DNA of 9,202 nt from JBHEKP01 sp041859375. Its GTDB lineage: Bacteria; Hydrogenedentota; Hydrogenedentia; Hydrogenedentales; CAITNO01. A program made the position numbers and the translations under genes. Where the stretch lies: assembly GCA_041859375.1 (NCBI GenBank), contig JBHEKP010000084.1, forward strand, positions 1 to 9,202. Reading direction: 5' to 3'. Of the stretch, positions 6,916-9,202 are shown piece after piece; positions within the stretch are counted from its first letter, which is position 1, and each line of letters starts with the position of its first letter. The notes under the pieces are model-generated. The model saw only the letters and a list, made by a program, of their open reading frames with translations, did no database searches and was not told the DNA's origin.

Positions 6916-9202
6916 CTATTGTTCCGCCTGCGGGGATGCGTTCCCATGCTCCAGCCGCATCAGCACGCGCAGCATCTCCAGCCGCGCCGTGTCCGCGCGG
7001 TTTGGCAGCGCGGAAAGTTCCCAGCGGGCGCGGCCCTTGTCCGGCATCGCGGCGCACACACGATCGGGCAGTTCGCGGAGGAGCCTTGCGGCGGCTTCGC
7101 GGTCGGCGGCGGCGCCTTTCCCGTCCTTGACGGCCTTGTCAAGCATGACAAAATATTCGTAGTCCTCCACGCCCTCGCGCATGGCCTCCAGATGCTTGCC
7201 CGCCGTCACCGTTTCCGGGTCAATGAACAGGGGGGTGTAGGCCGCGCGCGGCTGGGGATACTCATTCCAGGAGGAACCGCCCGCCCCGTCCGCGAAGGCC
7301 CAGAAATAGGTTGCCTCCGCGCCGTAACGCCAGCAGTCCCACGCCTGGAGGCGGCAGTAGGTGTGGGGATCGAGCAGGCGCATCGGCCCGCTGCACGAGT
7401 AAAACTCCAGTTTCTTCCCCCCGGCATGCTGTTCGGCGAAGAACGCGCGGTATGCGTCGCCGCCCTCGTAAAACAGTTTGCGGTAGGGGCAAAGCACGTC
7501 GCATTCCGCGATCATTTCCGGGGTGGCTTTTGCCATGTCCGTGTAGGTTGGATCCTCCCACACGCGGATGCCCGCGCCGGAGGCGTGGATCGCCCGCGCC
7601 CATGCGGTGATGACGGCGTCCATCTTGGCCTCGAAAGGCTCGTCCACCAGCAGCACCAGCAACTGCGCCGGGTCCAGGCCCGCGCCGCGCATGTAACCGT
7701 CCCAGAACACCGCCCAGTCGCCCACGGCGCGGTTGAACTCTGGCGTGCCCATGGGCCACTGCTGGAATTTGTCACCCACGGCGGCGAAGACACAGTATCT
7801 CCGCGCGTCGGGCCAGAGCCTGCGCCATGCGTCAAAATTGGCCGTGTCGGGCGGCGCGGTCATCGCGCCCGACGCGTCATGGACGCCAAAGGGCATGGCG
7901 GTGGACACGGCCCAGGGCGAGTCCACGAAATATTCGCGCAGCATTTTCACCAGCGCGTCCCGGTTCTTTTCCGTCGCCTCGTAAAAACTGGGCATGTTGG
8001 TGTAATCCCAGCCGCCCATGTGCAGCGTGGGCCGGTCGGGGAAGCGGAAGGGGTAGACCTGAATGGTCAGCGGGAGCGGCTGGCCGCCCGCCGTCACCAT
8101 GAGTTCATGAACCCCCGGCGGCAGTTCCCGCGTGTTGACCGTGAGCCACACCTGCCGCACAAGGCCCGGCACCAGCCGCAGCTTGAAGCGGTTCCCGGCC
8201 CCCTCCAGGGGCAGCAGCGCCGCCGCCACCGGCTCGCCCGTGCGCGTGTCGGTCCAGGCCGCGCCGCGCGCCTCGATGCAGGGCGTTTGCAGGCCTTCCG
8301 GCAGCCCTGAAATTTCAATGTCCAGTTCCATGTCCTCAACGGCGGCCATGTTGAACGCCACGGAACGGATTTCGTTCCGCATCATGTCCAAATGCAGCCG
8401 GACGGCGTCGGCCCCGGCGGGACCGGGCAGTGCGGGGCAGAGTTCCATGCGGTGCCAGGGATCGGCGGCCCAGACCGCAAGTTCCCGCAACCCCTTCTCT
8501 TGCCACACCCGTGCCAGCGCGGCAAAGACCCGCGTGTGCGCGGGGTTAAGCGGCAGGATGGTCTTGAAATCGGGCCCGTATTCGGCGGATAGCGCACCCA
8601 GTTCCGCCGCCACGGCGTCCAGTTCGTCCATGACGGGCTGCCGCTCCTCCGCGTCAAGATCCTCCGCCGCGCGGCGCACCGCCGCGATGTCCGCGGTGAT
8701 GCGGCGCTTCACGCCGTTGTGCGTCAGCAGCCGGGCGATGTGCGCGCGCAGGTCGGCCACACCGGTGCCGGGCAGCGGCTCGCTCATCCAGGCGTCCCCG
8801 CCCTTCAGCACCTCAATCTCGTCGCAGAAGACAAAGGGCTCGCCGAAGATCACCAGTGCCAGTTTCCGGGCATGGATGCGCAGGGCGTTGGTGCTGAACC
8901 GGTGCAGGGCGTATCCTTCGGCGGGCGGCGCGGCCTGTTGGGCGCTCAGGGCGGTCAGTTCGCCCACGTCATGAAAGAGCCCGTCCTCGCCCGCCGCAAG
9001 GAGGGAAATGGAATTGGGCCATTCGACCCCCGCCGCACCCGCCGCCGTGCTGAAGGACACCCCGGAGACGGGCTTGTCCGCGCCCAGATCCAGCGTGATG
9101 ATGATCTGGCCGCCGCCGGACCAGCCCACCGTGCCCGGCTGTGTCCAGAAATGCCCCTGCACATACTCCCCGTCCGTGAGCTGTTTCGCGTCGCCCGCGT
9201 CG
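6916..9202 (-). CDS. Partial GH123/DUF4091-like glycoside hydrolase
   Basis: The gene runs off the window's right edge. The frame stays open for 13 codons beyond a GTG at 9162 that could pass as a start, and those codons read as protein (DAKQLTDGEY), so the true start lies outside. Residue numbers here count from that GTG. Residues 1-120 look like a discoidin/F5-8-type sandwich that would bind carbohydrate (QIIITLDLG, DEIEVL). Residues 140-200 are helical, and 260-370 look like a second beta domain. Residues 375-680 resemble the DUF4091/GH123 barrel. VDEP at 506-509 holds an adjacent Asp-Glu (D507/E508), as in the substrate-assisted GH123 catalytic pair, and LREGVEDYEYFVML (about 659-674) matches the DUF4091 end signature. 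GH123 enzymes act on N-acetyl-galactosamine-type sugars, but DUF4091 members are broader, so the substrate is open. This is the first gene seen in the minus-strand operon. Confidence 0.88.
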   Translation of the reverse strand, partial: DAGDAKQLTDGEYVQGHFWTQPGTVGWSGGGQIIITLDLGADKPVSGVSFSTAAGAAGVEWPNSISLLAAGEDGLFHDVGELTALSAQQAAPPAEGYALHRFSTNALRIHARKLALVIFGEPFVFCDEIEVLKGGDAWMSEPLPGTGVADLRAHIARLLTHNGVKRRITADIAAVRRAAEDLDAEERQPVMDELDAVAAELGALSAEYGPDFKTILPLNPAHTRVFAALARVWQEKGLRELAVWAADPWHRMELCPALPGPAGADAVRLHLDMMRNEIRSVAFNMAAVEDMELDIEISGLPEGLQTPCIEARGAAWTDTRTGEPVAAALLPLEGAGNRFKLRLVPGLVRQVWLTVNTRELPPGVHELMVTAGGQPLPLTIQVYPFRFPDRPTLHMGGWDYTNMPSFYEATEKNRDALVKMLREYFVDSPWAVSTAMPFGVHDASGAMTAPPDTANFDAWRRLWPDARRYCVFAAVGDKFQQWPMGTPEFNRAVGDWAVFWDGYMRGAGLDPAQLLVLLVDEPFEAKMDAVITAWARAIHASGAGIRVWEDPTYTDMAKATPEMIAECDVLCPYRKLFYEGGDAYRAFFAEQHAGGKKLEFYSCSGPMRLLDPHTYCRLQAWDCWRYGAEATYFWAFADGAGGSSWNEYPQPRAAYTPLFIDPETVTAGKHLEAMREGVEDYEYFVMLDKAVKDGKGAAADREAAARLLRELPDRVCAAMPDKGRARWELSALPNRADTARLEMLRVLMRLEHGNASPQAEQ

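Noticed and set aside
6909..6947. Upstream ATG at 6947 as the start of the FAD oxidoreductase.
   Set aside because: It would overlap the upstream gene and put an arginine-rich stretch before the Tat leader. The starts at 6908 and 6902 have a ribosome binding site and normal spacing.

Overview
The window is bacterial and GC-rich. Counted lines on the right side reach about 70% GC. Three minus-strand genes for secreted, carbohydrate-related proteins fill 3066-9202. A twin-arginine leader of the RRNALK type, a GH123/DUF4091-like protein, a PF12831-type FAD oxidoreductase and a propeller/alpha-toroid protein together suggest a polysaccharide-degrading bacterium of the PVC or Hydrogenedentota kind. 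That placement is inference from gene content only.

Left part (1-2827): a promoter-like sequence precedes an intact tRNA-Pro(GGG) gene at 292-369 with an encoded CCA end. The last 25 bases of this tRNA plus the next 3 bases (345-372) recur exactly at 2800-2827. That is the classic footprint of an element integrated at the 3' end of a tRNA gene. The DNA between the copies is about 2.46 kb and is visibly poorer in GC in its core (40% and 55% in counted lines of the main gene). It carries no integrase. Its one convincing gene (893-2212) encodes a 439-residue protein that I do not recognise as a whole, but which has an R-x4-H motif of the HEPN RNase superfamily (R237/H242). Three copies of GGGTGTCC lie upstream of it and a terminator-like hairpin lies downstream. 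The right third of the element holds two doubtful small reading frames that may be gene remnants.

Right part (2828-9202): after a gene-free stretch of about 240 bases, three genes read leftward. In transcription order they are a 5'-truncated secreted DUF4091/GH123-like protein, a Tat-exported FAD-dependent oxidoreductase starting 7 bases after the first gene's stop, and, after a gap of 198 bases, a 752-residue exported protein joining a beta-propeller to an alpha-helical toroid-like domain. They look like one extracytoplasmic glycan-processing locus. The substrate cannot be read from the sequence.

The most interesting part is the tRNA-bounded mini-island carrying a lone HEPN-motif protein. 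It is a candidate defence or toxin cargo cassette that would have to be mobilised by enzymes encoded elsewhere, or it is the remnant of a larger island.
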